NCBI GenBank assembly: GCA_023415525.1
Contig: JAEZKI010000016.1
Location: 1-8,365, forward strand
Direction of reading: 5' to 3'
DNA from: Bacillota bacterium
Lineage (GTDB): Bacteria; Bacillota; Clostridia; Lachnospirales; Cellulosilyticaceae
Length of the DNA: 8,365 bases
The translations under genes and the position numbers were made by a program. Shown here piece by piece: positions 1 to 6,534 of this stretch (positions are counted from its first letter, which is position 1; every line of letters starts with the position of its first letter). Under the pieces are notes generated by a model. That model did not search any database and had not been told where the DNA came from. It saw only the letters and a list, made by a program, of their open reading frames with translations.

Positions 1-478
1 TGTCACTCAGCTAATGACAATGGAAGAATTTACAGATCTAATTACTATTGCAGAAATGACACCAGGACCTATCTCTATTAATTCAGCTACCTTTGTAGGA
101 ATGCGTTTAGCAGGTCCATTAGGGGCAACGATTTGTACATTAGGCTGTATTATTGCTCCATTTATTATCTGTTTAACAATGGCGCATTTTTACTATAAAT
201 ATCGTGATTTTAGTGGTGTTCAAAATGTATTGGGGGCTCTTCGTCCAGCCACAGTTGCACTTATTGGTTCAGCTGGCGCTTCTATTTTGATGTTAGCCCT
301 ATTTCAATCAGATTGGCAAAGTATTCAGCTTTCAGATTTTAGAGGGATTGAATTTGCTATATTTGGAGTATGCTTATTTTTACTTCGAAAGTATAAAGCC
401 AATGCCATTTCAATTATTCTTGGAAGTGGTGTGGTTGGAACGATGATTTATGTTGTTAAAGATTTTATTCTCATGTAA
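1..478 (+). CDS. Chromate transporter (CHR) family membrane protein, 5'-truncated by the window edge
   Basis: The reading frame is already open at base 2 and the gene clearly starts upstream; the ATG at 14 is internal. About 158 residues are visible. They begin with a CHR-family segment (MEEFTDLITIAEMTPGPISI), in which the TPGPISIN motif followed by ATFVG and a glycine-rich stretch is typical of the family. Three or more hydrophobic stretches follow: around GATICTLGCIIAPFIICLTM, around ATVALIGSAGASILMLALF, and a C-terminal pair split by RKYKAN. CHR proteins of Firmicutes are often short, single-domain (about 190 residues) and encoded as tandem pairs acting together. The visible length fits the end of such a short form, so the partner may lie just upstream. 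Family members export chromate by proton-linked transport, but many homologues are named by similarity only, so the true substrate is uncertain. Family assignment is secure; function is inferred. Confidence 0.88.
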   Translation, partial: VTQLMTMEEFTDLITIAEMTPGPISINSATFVGMRLAGPLGATICTLGCIIAPFIICLTMAHFYYKYRDFSGVQNVLGALRPATVALIGSAGASILMLALFQSDWQSIQLSDFRGIEFAIFGVCLFLLRKYKANAISIILGSGVVGTMIYVVKDFILM

Positions 479-538
479 TCTTACCTATATAAGTGCATAA
501 GTTTTATAAACTAAAAGTATTTTAGATGTTTTAATAGA

Positions 539-580
539 AATAGCCTTTAAGGGAATAATCTCTTAAAGGTTATTTTTAGT
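539..580 (+). terminator. Rho-independent terminator after the CHR-family gene
   Basis: A 15-bp stem is formed by AATAGCCTTTAAGGG (539-553) and CTCTTAAAGGTTATT (560-574), with two G-T wobbles and a six-base loop AATAAT. It runs into TTTAGTTT. It lies 60 bases after the stop codon. The smaller perfect hairpin CTAAAA-GTA-TTTTAG at 511-525 precedes it and may add to termination or mRNA protection. Confidence 0.8.
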
Positions 581-709
581 TTAGGCGGAGAGGGATGAGG
601 TAAGATTGTGTAACAAATTGATGCCCTAAACGACTCATAAATCCATGATGTATATTTCTTCAAGGATAACTGAAAACAACATCACTACTACAGACCTATC
701 AAGGGAATA

Positions 710-738
710 TTTACAATGAAGTAGGTGGGTGCTACTAT
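710..738 (+). promoter_or_regulatory. Candidate sigma-A-type promoter for the condensation-type gene
   Basis: TTTACA (710-715) and TACTAT (733-738) are separated by 17 bases. They match the housekeeping consensus at 5 of 6 and 4 of 6 positions. Transcription would begin near 745 and leave an untranslated leader of roughly 108 bases. In A+T-rich DNA such matches arise by chance, so this is tentative. Confidence 0.35.
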
Positions 739-839
739 AAATTAAGACATTAAATAGATTAGAAAGGACAGTAAATATTAAAAAACATAATGAATGATAA
801 GGCTAGGTGACATAGGAGAGAGAAAAATAAGAAGTTAAA

Positions 840-846
840 AGGGGAG
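840..846 (+). promoter_or_regulatory. Ribosome binding site that decides the start at 853
   Basis: AGGGGAG lies 6 bases before ATG 853 but only 3 bases before the in-frame GTG at 850, so the ATG is the likelier start. Confidence 0.7.
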
Positions 847-852
847 AGTGTG

Positions 853-2106
853 ATGGAGAGACAATATATTGTTTCAGAGCGTGCACATTTTATGTGTCCT
901 AATATGCATTTTGGAATACTTATAGGGATTTCGGCAGCATTTAATCTTGAAAAGGTATGTTTTTCATTAGAAGAAATGTCTAAAGCACATCCGTTTTTGA
1001 GAAGTGTCATTAAGTATGATGAAGATAGCACAAGGCTTTTTTATGATATTCGAGATCATTCAGAGATTACAATCTATGGAGGAAGACCCATACAAAGCAT
1101 TTGGAGTGACTATAAAGCTATAGGGAATCAAGCGTGGAATGTATTTGAAAAAGGCTTGCTTAAGGTGTTTTTATATCCCCTCGAAGAAGGTTTTAAAATC
1201 CTTTTTGTGGCACACCATTTACTAGGAGATGGCCGTTCTTTATTAGAATTGGCAGGTGAGTTTGCAGATCTTTATGGTGAGGGAAAAGAGCCTACTTATG
1301 TAGAGGAAAGGTTAATTAGGGATATAGAAGATTTCCCTCCTCATAGCCAATTAAGTGGGATAAGTAAGCTTTTAGTTAATAGGCTGAATAAACAGTGGAA
1401 GAAGGAAGAAAGAAAGGTTGATTACGCTGACTATGCCAAGTTTGTAAGTAACTTTGCAAAGGAAAATCCAGTAGCTTATGCAACTTGTACCATGGATTAT
1501 AGAGATGTTCTTCAGATGAAAGAACAATGTAAAGCCTATGGTCTATCCTTCAATGACTATCTTATGGCCAAAATATTTAGGAGCATGAAGACGCAGAAAA
1601 TTATAATAGCAGTAGATATACGTTCGCAGCTTAAGTGCTATAGAAAAGGGGCATTAGGTAACTATGCAACAGCAATGGGCATCGTATGCAAAGGAAAGAG
1701 TAAGGACGTTCTAGAAAAAGCAAAAGAAGTCCATAAGCAAGTTATGCTGCATAGAAAAAACATGCAAAAGTGGATGTTAGTATTAGCGTGTTATTTAGAG
1801 ATGGATAGGGATTTAATAGATGCTGTAGCTATTTCAACCCTTGGGGATTTTAGTAGTAAGGCAGCTAATTTTGTTGGAACCAATATGTTTGGTTATAAGA
1901 AAAGAGAAGGGATAAGTATAACCAATCTAGGGAGTGTAGATAATCTTCATATGAGTGATGCCCTATTTATTCCACCAGCCTCACCAGCTAACATTCAAAC
2001 AATTGGAGCTTTGACAGTTAATAATCACCTCCAGTTATGTAGTAGCTACTATGAAAAGGCTATTTCAGCTGAAGAAGTAGAGACTCAGCTTAGTCTACTA
2101 TTGTAA
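853..2106 (+). CDS. Stand-alone condensation-domain / acyltransferase-superfamily protein
   Basis: This 417-residue protein looks like a single domain of the CoA-dependent acyltransferase superfamily, the fold shared by NRPS condensation domains, chloramphenicol acetyltransferase and alcohol O-acyltransferases. The catalytic-type motif HHxxxDG is intact as HHLLGDG at residues 121-127, inside a hydrophobic strand and helix (FKILFVAHHLLGDGRSLLEL). The second half carries VDIRSQL (254-260), GNYATAMGI (269-277) and SITNLGSVD (355-363), which resemble the later core motifs of the fold. The full length, slightly over 400 residues, fits one complete two-lobed domain. There is no carrier-protein, adenylation or thioesterase module in it or beside it and no signal peptide, so it is probably cytosolic and acts on a free or CoA-bound acyl donor. 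The acceptor is unknown. It appears to be transcribed alone. Fold assignment is good; the reaction is not known. Confidence 0.75.
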   Translation: MERQYIVSERAHFMCPNMHFGILIGISAAFNLEKVCFSLEEMSKAHPFLRSVIKYDEDSTRLFYDIRDHSEITIYGGRPIQSIWSDYKAIGNQAWNVFEKGLLKVFLYPLEEGFKILFVAHHLLGDGRSLLELAGEFADLYGEGKEPTYVEERLIRDIEDFPPHSQLSGISKLLVNRLNKQWKKEERKVDYADYAKFVSNFAKENPVAYATCTMDYRDVLQMKEQCKAYGLSFNDYLMAKIFRSMKTQKIIIAVDIRSQLKCYRKGALGNYATAMGIVCKGKSKDVLEKAKEVHKQVMLHRKNMQKWMLVLACYLEMDRDLIDAVAISTLGDFSSKAANFVGTNMFGYKKREGISITNLGSVDNLHMSDALFIPPASPANIQTIGALTVNNHLQLCSSYYEKAISAEEVETQLSLLL

Positions 2107-2310
2107 GAGATAGATTACAAAAGGTTATAAGTTGGTTAAGAAGGTGGTATAGGATAGGGGAAAAGTAAGGAAGTATCACATCGTACACATTAGCATCAAT
2201 GGAGGCTATTTCAAAAAACAAATGCAAGGAATGGTTATGTATGTAGCATTCTATGTTGCAATATATATCCTATTTATTAACCCTGTTTATGGACCAATAA
2301 GAAAGTCACT
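2107..2310. other. Convergent intergenic region with a possible membrane-protein gene remnant
   Basis: This lies between the ends of two convergent genes. No convincing terminator with a T-tract was found for either. A plus-strand frame is open from 2153 to the stop at 2375-2377. Its middle part (from ATG 2222, MQGMVMYVAFYVAIYILF then INPVYGPIRKS) reads like a transmembrane segment followed by a positive cytosolic loop. A GGAGG at 2201-2205 is 16 bases from that ATG, too far for normal initiation, and the frame runs antisense into the lipoprotein gene. It may be the decayed 3' end of a lost membrane-protein gene, or chance. I do not call it as a gene. Confidence 0.25.
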
Positions 2311-3195
2311 TTATTCATCATCTTTAGGTAATAGCGAGTATAACCAGTCAAAGTTATCTACAACAGTTGCCCCGTAGATCGAATCTGTTTGTTCATCAAT
2401 GCCTAATTCTAAATAGTATGGGGTATCATTTTCAGAGGTGAGTTCCCAATAATAGAAGATATCTGCTGCATTCGGTTCTCCAAACCGATCTACAAATTGG
2501 CTGTAACAACTTGAGCTTTGAAGAAAAGCCTTCACTTCTGATTCATTTAGAGCCTTTGCAGTAGGTGCATATTTATAAGGAAAACTGTTAATGACTCGAA
2601 TTTCGCAATCAAGTGGGTAATGCATATATATCGAAAGTCCATTGTCAGTAGAGATATCTGTATCCTCACTATACATCTCGGCACAATAATCGTTGTCAGA
2701 ATAGAAATTGATTCTTGTAATACCGATCTGGTCTTCGTCCACATCGTTCTCATACATCAGATCGAAAAGACAGAAAAAGTATTTGCCATTCGAAGCCACT
2801 GCGAATCTAGAGCCAACTGAAGAAGTATGCTTGCCGTGGGAATTTGAGTAACTACCTGCCACCATGCTTCCATCTCGCCCACAGACATCCGTTGGGCCAG
2901 GATAGGCTTCCATTAATCGGTCAATCTGTATATCAAGGTCGCTATCAGTAGCTTGAACACTGGGTGAGAACATTTCATGTAGTGCATCTTTGTCACCGGC
3001 ATCTAAGGCCACAAAAAAGTTATCTACTGCTTCGTTGTAAAGACGTGCCTCCTTACTAGTATAAGGCTCACCTGTTACGATACTTTCAGCATAGAACAAT
3101 AAATTCTCAGTCAACGTACATCCTGTAAAAATCAAACATAAAGAGGTTAATAAATACACTTTAAAGAGAGTTTTAACTATTTTATGTATTTTCAT
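2311..3195 (-). CDS. Lipoprotein of unknown function (DUF5104-like N-terminal domain)
   Basis: This 294-residue predicted lipoprotein has a positively charged N-terminus (MKIHKIVKTLFK), a hydrophobic core and the lipobox-like FTGC with the acylated Cys at residue 26. It should therefore be anchored on the outer face of the cytoplasmic membrane. Phe at the -3 position is less usual than Leu. Residues 50-165, with NEAVDNFFVALDAGDKDALHEMFS, then MEAYPGPTD and DEDQIGITRINFY, resemble the small clostridial lipoprotein family DUF5104; this is from memory and untested. Residues 218-285 (ESEVKAFLQ, VDRFGEPNAADIFYYWEL) look like a second small alpha/beta domain of the SmpA/BLIP-like kind. The mature part is acidic and has five further cysteines. 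The start is supported by AAAGGAAAAGG (3198-3208) just upstream. It is transcribed alone, divergent from the chemoreceptor. No function can be assigned. Confidence 0.8.
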   Translation of the reverse strand: MKIHKIVKTLFKVYLLTSLCLIFTGCTLTENLLFYAESIVTGEPYTSKEARLYNEAVDNFFVALDAGDKDALHEMFSPSVQATDSDLDIQIDRLMEAYPGPTDVCGRDGSMVAGSYSNSHGKHTSSVGSRFAVASNGKYFFCLFDLMYENDVDEDQIGITRINFYSDNDYCAEMYSEDTDISTDNGLSIYMHYPLDCEIRVINSFPYKYAPTAKALNESEVKAFLQSSSCYSQFVDRFGEPNAADIFYYWELTSENDTPYYLELGIDEQTDSIYGATVVDNFDWLYSLLPKDDE

Positions 3196-3219
3196 TGCCT
3201 TTTCCTTTCACTTATTTGC

Positions 3220-3237
3220 AACATAAACTTCTATGTT
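3220..3237. repeat. Inverted repeat overlapping the lipoprotein promoter
   Basis: Perfect 6-bp arms AACATA (3220-3225) and TATGTT (3232-3237) flank a six-base centre. The right arm overlaps the proposed -10 element, and the site sits between promoter and ribosome binding site. It could be a regulator binding site or a weak hairpin in the leader. No regulator is evident next to it. Confidence 0.35.
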
Positions 3238-3261
3238 AACTGGAATTTGTGATACTTGCAA
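3233..3261 (-). promoter_or_regulatory. Candidate promoter of the lipoprotein gene
   Basis: On the minus strand TTGCAA (3256-3261) is followed after 17 bases by TAACAT (3233-3238). Each matches the housekeeping consensus at 4 of 6 positions. Transcription would start near 3226, about 30 bases before the ATG. Confidence 0.4.
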
Positions 3262-3618
3262 TCTGCTCTTTGTATAAATCCATTTTTGACACTAAATGAA
3301 AGAATACTTTTCACTAGTAGCATCTCTAATGCAATAACTTTATCATACCATCATCCAACTAACAACAAGTAATTTATAAGGGTTTTAGTGAAAAACAAGA
3401 TATGAAAAACAATAATAGAGGTAAGACATTGATACAAAAGAATAAATAATTTGTATATTATTAATAATAAAAAAATAAAAATTAGAGGTTTATGGAAAGA
3501 GAAATAGAGGATATATTCTTTCCAAGGCAGAAATATTTTAATGAAAAAACAGAAAAGTAGAAAATACGACAAAAAAATGTTAAAATTATAATAAAACTTA
3601 CAAGAAAGTAGTGATATT
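3262..3618. other. Divergent intergenic region between the lipoprotein and chemoreceptor genes
   Basis: This is strongly A+T-rich, with long A-runs at 3400-3600. A minus-strand frame of about 110 codons spans it, but it is made almost only of Phe, Ile, Leu and Tyr codons and has no recognisable family, as expected from A-rich DNA read in antisense. It overlaps the chemoreceptor start. Apart from the possible promoter near 3587, nothing could be supported here. Confidence 0.45.
3566..3592 (+). promoter_or_regulatory. Possible promoter of the chemoreceptor gene
   Basis: A perfect TATAAT lies at 3587-3592, 26 bases before the start codon. The best upstream partner is ACGACA (3566-3571) with a short 15-base gap, so the -35 is poor. 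I saw no clear sigma-28 motility-type promoter (TAAA with GCCGATAA). The A+T richness of the region makes chance likely. Confidence 0.3.
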
Positions 3619-5091
3619 ATGATATTTAATAAAAACAAGAGATGCTCTGAAATGGAATGTGTTATGGAATATGTAGAAAACACTATGCAGGGGAAAGAAT
3701 CATCATGCCCTAAAAGTAACTATGGTATACATAGTAAGGTTATCGAAAAATTTCAGATATTATTAAATAACGAAAAGAAAATGTCTGTAGCAGCAAAGGA
3801 GGTATTACAAGTATCAAGCTCAGTAAGTGCCTTTGATGTTGAAATGGGGTATATTTCAAAAGAATTGATGGATTTTGCTGGGGAAATGCAACAGGTAAGT
3901 GAATCCAATTTATCGATTATAGAAGAAACAAATGCAACTATGAATGAAGTAACAGATACTATAGATGCAACAGCAAATACATTAGATAATGTAAAAACAA
4001 AATCTGAAGAGTTTGCTCAGAAAAATAATGAGAGTATAAATCTATTACAAGAGGTAGGCCAGTTAAAAGAGAATGTTATTGATGATACCCATACGATGAA
4101 TAAAAAAATTGAGCAATTAGTAGAGCTTGCCACTGAAGTAGGGAAGATTGTAGAGAGTGTTGAAGCTATTGCAAATCAAACAAACTTATTAGCTCTAAAT
4201 GCAGCTATTGAGGCAGCTCGGGCAGGAGAACAAGGCAGAGGATTTTCTGTAGTAGCAGATGAAGTACGTAATCTTGCAGATGATACAAAGAGGAACTTAG
4301 AGGGGATGAGGGCCTTTGTTGAGAAAATCTATATGGCGGCTAATGAAGGTAAAGAAAGTATGGGACGAGCCATTTGCTCTACCAATCAAATGAGTGACAA
4401 AATCGATTTGGTATCAGAGACTATTGATGCAAATGTAGAAATGTTACAAGGGCTTGTTGTAAATATTAATCAAATTAATGATGCTATGCATGGGGTTAAG
4501 AACTCAGCATCAGAGATTAATAAAGCTATGGAAGTTTCCAGTAAGGATGCCCAAAGGTTAAGTGAGATGACACAAGATATTCATCTCGATGCTGTTAAGA
4601 GTGTGGAATATGCAAAAAATATAGCAGCCATTGACCACCGCTTATCTGCCGTGGTTACGGATTTATATGATGGCCTAAATTTAGGAAAACATGCTGTAAA
4701 AAATGAAGAAATATTAGAAGTTATTGAAAAAGCATTACAAGCACATCTCAAGTGGTTAAGTACCATAAAGGAAATGGTAGACAAGATGGAAATTCAACCT
4801 TTACAAACAGATTCTAGTAAATGTGCCTTTGGACATTTTTATTACGCTATGCATGTAAAACATCCTAGAATTGTGGATTTATGGAATGAAGTAGGAGAGC
4901 TTCATCATACTTTTCATCTTAAGGGAGACGACATTATAAAATACATAAAAGACAACAAGCAGAATGAAGCTATGGCAGCATATGAGAAGGCTAAGAATAT
5001 ATCCTCAGACATGATAGAAAAATTGAAAAAAGTTGAAACGAATATTGAAGATATGAGCAAACAAGGCATCAATGTATTTGAGCAAAAGTAA
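3619..5091 (+). CDS. Cytosolic methyl-accepting chemotaxis protein with C-terminal CZB zinc-binding domain
   Basis: This 490-residue chemoreceptor has no membrane segment, no signal peptide and no HAMP domain, so it should be a soluble receptor that passes signals to CheA/CheW. Residues 95-345 form the long coiled-coil signalling hairpin. Its highly conserved tip is at about 182-220, with [20 protein letters not shown] and [12 protein letters not shown]. The C-terminus (about 365-475) is a CZB (chemoreceptor zinc-binding) domain: His376, Cys402 in KCAFGHFYY, His429 and His433 in HHTFH supply the 3His/1Cys ligand set. As I recall the E. coli DgcZ numbering, the Cys-to-His and His-to-His spacings (27 and 4) match that protein. 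CZB domains bind zinc and, in some receptors such as Helicobacter TlpD, sense hypochlorous acid through the Cys. The N-terminal 50 residues hold Cys9, Cys14 and Cys30 and match no named sensor domain. The first ATG is used although its ribosome binding site is weak (AGAAAG near 3604); later ATGs have none. Confidence 0.93.
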   Translation: MIFNKNKRCSEMECVMEYVENTMQGKESSCPKSNYGIHSKVIEKFQILLNNEKKMSVAAKEVLQVSSSVSAFDVEMGYISKELMDFAGEMQQVSESNLSIIEETNATMNEVTDTIDATANTLDNVKTKSEEFAQKNNESINLLQEVGQLKENVIDDTHTMNKKIEQLVELATEVGKIVESVEAIANQTNLLALNAAIEAARAGEQGRGFSVVADEVRNLADDTKRNLEGMRAFVEKIYMAANEGKESMGRAICSTNQMSDKIDLVSETIDANVEMLQGLVVNINQINDAMHGVKNSASEINKAMEVSSKDAQRLSEMTQDIHLDAVKSVEYAKNIAAIDHRLSAVVTDLYDGLNLGKHAVKNEEILEVIEKALQAHLKWLSTIKEMVDKMEIQPLQTDSSKCAFGHFYYAMHVKHPRIVDLWNEVGELHHTFHLKGDDIIKYIKDNKQNEAMAAYEKAKNISSDMIEKLKKVETNIEDMSKQGINVFEQK

Positions 5092-5179
5092 GCCAAAAGA
5101 GCTAATCCCTTTTGATAGGTGAGCACCTCAGGCTTACTTAGATCATTGATTAATTTAATCCTTGAATACATAGATATCC

Positions 5180-5229
5180 AAAGGGCACACAGGAGTGGGG
5201 CTATAAGCTACCTTTCCAGTGGGCCCTTT
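5180..5229. terminator. Imperfect stem-loop between convergent genes, possible bidirectional terminator
   Basis: AAAGGGCAC (5180-5188) pairs with GTG-GG-CCCTTT (5219-5229) with a two-base bulge, and shorter GGA/TCC pairing continues inside. It lies between the stops of the chemoreceptor (5091) and the flavodoxin-fold gene (5265), where a shared terminator is expected. Neither side has a proper T-tract (CTTCATAT on the plus strand, GGATATC on the minus strand), so the terminator role is weakly supported. A second small hairpin, CAAAAG with CTTTTG at 5094-5114, lies right after the chemoreceptor stop. Confidence 0.35.
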
Positions 5230-5264
5230 CTTCATATATAAAATAGAGGGATTTAGTAAAAGGA

Positions 5265-5912
5265 TTAGAGAAGGGGTCTTGCATAAAAAGCGTTTTTGCC
5301 CAATGTTTTCATAGGTTTTTTCTGATAGATACTTCCCATAATGCGATAGAGTAACGCTGGTAGAGCAGGCTTTGCATTGAGTTCCCAGATAGCAGGAGGG
5401 AAAGAGGTATTCTGACTCAGACTTTTGGCTATAAGGTCTAAAGAGGTATCAAGATTAGCAAAGAGTTTACCTAAATCTTCTCCTTCTATAAGGGGACCAG
5501 GTGAAATAGTGATCCCACCCAACCAAGAAAAGCTCATAGCTTCTGAAAAAAGCTTACAGGTATTCAGATGGGTCTTACCTTGCTTTAAATCAGCAAATCC
5601 CATAGAGGTAAGGACGAAGAATTGTTTGCTTTTTGAAGTGAAGAACTCCTTGTGTTTAGTAGCTAATTCAAAAAATTGAAGGACGGTACTAGAGACACTA
5701 TTTCCATATACAGGGGAAATCAGAATAAGGGTGTCTGCTACAGCTACTTTTTCTAGGAGCGTTGTTTCATTATGTAATTCCTTAAAGAGAAAGAGCTTTG
5801 AAAAAGTTTGATGATAGGAAGCCAGTTTCTTTTCAAGATTTTTTGAGATGATATTGGAAGTACTATTTTCAGATTTGGGACTGCCTATGAGAATGACTAT
5901 ATGACCAGTCAT
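5265..5912 (-). CDS. Flavodoxin-fold NAD(P)H-dependent FMN reductase-like oxidoreductase
   Basis: This 215-residue protein has the NADPH-dependent FMN reductase / flavodoxin-like fold. The N-terminal strand HIVILIGSP and the phosphate-binding loop GSPKSENSTS (10-19) bind the FMN phosphate in this family. SPVYGNSVSST (66-76) is the second FMN-contacting loop, and a conserved-looking GGITISPGP follows at 132-140. The C-terminal 50 residues, rich in Lys, Pro and Tyr, are less typical and may form a lid or dimer contact. Such enzymes reduce quinones, nitro or azo compounds or other electrophiles with NAD(P)H; the actual substrate cannot be read. An upstream in-frame ATG at 5933 would add seven residues, but the perfect AAAAGGAGG at 5920-5928 places the start at ATG 5912. 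It is the last gene of the TetR cluster, 20 bases after the preceding stop, so very likely co-transcribed and coupled in translation. Confidence 0.82.
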   Translation of the reverse strand: MTGHIVILIGSPKSENSTSNIISKNLEKKLASYHQTFSKLFLFKELHNETTLLEKVAVADTLILISPVYGNSVSSTVLQFFELATKHKEFFTSKSKQFFVLTSMGFADLKQGKTHLNTCKLFSEAMSFSWLGGITISPGPLIEGEDLGKLFANLDTSLDLIAKSLSQNTSFPPAIWELNAKPALPALLYRIMGSIYQKKPMKTLGKNAFYARPLL

Positions 5913-5919
5913 GTGTATT

Positions 5920-5928
5920 CCTCCTTTT
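5920..5928 (-). promoter_or_regulatory. Strong ribosome binding site that fixes the start at 5912
   Basis: On the minus strand AAAAGGAGG is followed by seven bases and ATG 5912. The alternative ATG at 5933 lies upstream of this site and overlaps the stop of the preceding gene. Confidence 0.85.
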
Positions 5929-5932
5929 AACA

Positions 5933-6463
5933 TTAAAAATGGATGGTTTCTAAATCAGCTAGCTTGTGAAGAACTTGTACATCATGATGTTTGCTTTGTA
6001 AGGCAAGGCTACAATTTAAAAAAGTCTCTTTTAAATTGACAATTCCCTCAGGAGAGGTACCCTGACAGAGACCTAGGAACTTAACGTCAGGATATTTAGC
6101 ATATCTAGGAGCCATATCATTGATTGTAAGCTTTTGATAGGGCATAAATAAAGGCTGCGTTCGATCAATAAAAGCTTTAGTACGGGAATTACAAGTACCA
6201 AATAGAATAGGTGTCATAATCAAGGCTAAGTCACTGGCAAGGTATTCTTTGAGGACTTCATTAAGTCCATCATTAAGGCTGCAGAAGCCAGGTTTTTTAG
6301 TTTGACAGCAATCACAACTGATACAGGGCTTTAGAGATAAGTCACTTAGATTTTTTAATAAGTAAGTATGCCCTTTTTGAGTAAGGACTTCGCTAAGTTT
6401 TTGGATGGTTTGAAGGCCAAATGAATAGTCTTTGTCACATCCATTAATGAATAGGATTTTCAA
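5933..6463 (-). CDS. Iron-sulfur flavoprotein-like flavodoxin-fold oxidoreductase with TTG start
   Basis: The protein is 176 residues from a TTG start at 6463. This start is chosen because AAGGAGGAG (6470-6478) precedes it and because the flavodoxin-fold sequence begins right there (MKILFINGC). The longer open frame from 6571 would overlap the regulator gene and add 36 residues unlike the family. Residues 46-61 carry PCISCDCC, and Cys47, Cys50, Cys53 and Cys61 give CX2CX2CX7C, the compact 4Fe-4S-type motif of archaeal and clostridial iron-sulfur flavoproteins. Cys52 is an extra. LIMTPILFGTCNSRTKAFID is the usual FMN-side loop and the helix bearing Asp. Isf-type proteins move electrons between ferredoxin and acceptors such as oxygen, peroxide or quinones. 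Related CxxCxxC flavodoxin-like reductases are common in clostridia and some may not bind a cluster. It is the middle gene of the TetR cluster, 71 bases after the regulator stop. Confidence 0.8.
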   Translation of the reverse strand: MKILFINGCDKDYSFGLQTIQKLSEVLTQKGHTYLLKNLSDLSLKPCISCDCCQTKKPGFCSLNDGLNEVLKEYLASDLALIMTPILFGTCNSRTKAFIDRTQPLFMPYQKLTINDMAPRYAKYPDVKFLGLCQGTSPEGIVNLKETFLNCSLALQSKHHDVQVLHKLADLETIHF

Positions 6464-6469
6464 ATCAAT

Positions 6470-6478
6470 CTCCTCCTT
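6470..6478 (-). promoter_or_regulatory. Ribosome binding site for the TTG-started flavoprotein gene
   Basis: AAGGAGGAG on the minus strand, with the AAGGAGG core ending 8 bases before TTG 6463. No ATG or GTG lies at a suitable distance, so the site decides for TTG. The 71-base gap from the regulator stop holds no other feature. Confidence 0.75.
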
Positions 6479-6534
6479 AATTGAGATAGATGAATAGATA
6501 AGAAGTAGTATAGGACGTTCCTGAAGCCATGAAA

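Larger units (their letters stand above)
581..852. other. Gene-free leader region upstream of the condensation-type gene
   Basis: No reading frame longer than about 30 codons with a ribosome binding site is seen on either strand. The open minus-strand frame across 759-1031 has no homology signal and is a shadow of the gene starting at 853. The stretch holds one candidate promoter (710-738). No riboswitch-like or tRNA-like fold was recognised by eye. The stretch 640-760 reads like weak protein-coding fragments in several frames, but none could be matched to a family. Confidence 0.5.

Noticed and set aside
640..760. Fragments such as TTDLSREYLQ and YNEVGGCYYKLRH in two frames, as a possible frameshifted gene remnant
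   Set aside because: Too short, interrupted, and not matched to any family I recognise.
793..813. Six-codon frame ATG AAT GAT AAG GCT AGG TGA in the leader of the condensation-type gene, as a possible leader peptide
   Set aside because: There is no ribosome binding site, no run of regulatory codons and no attenuator hairpin after it.
759..1031. Minus-strand frame of 90 codons over the start of the condensation-type gene
   Set aside because: It is antisense to a gene with clear family motifs and has no ribosome binding site or homology signal.
3351..3683. Minus-strand frame of 110 codons, hydrophobic and rich in Phe, Ile, Leu and Tyr
   Set aside because: It lies in A-rich non-coding DNA read in antisense, overlaps the chemoreceptor start, and shows no ribosome binding site or family. 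The hydrophobic look follows from base composition.
5913..5933. Upstream ATG at 5933 for the last flavodoxin-fold gene
   Set aside because: The perfect AAAAGGAGG lies downstream of it and directs ATG 5912.
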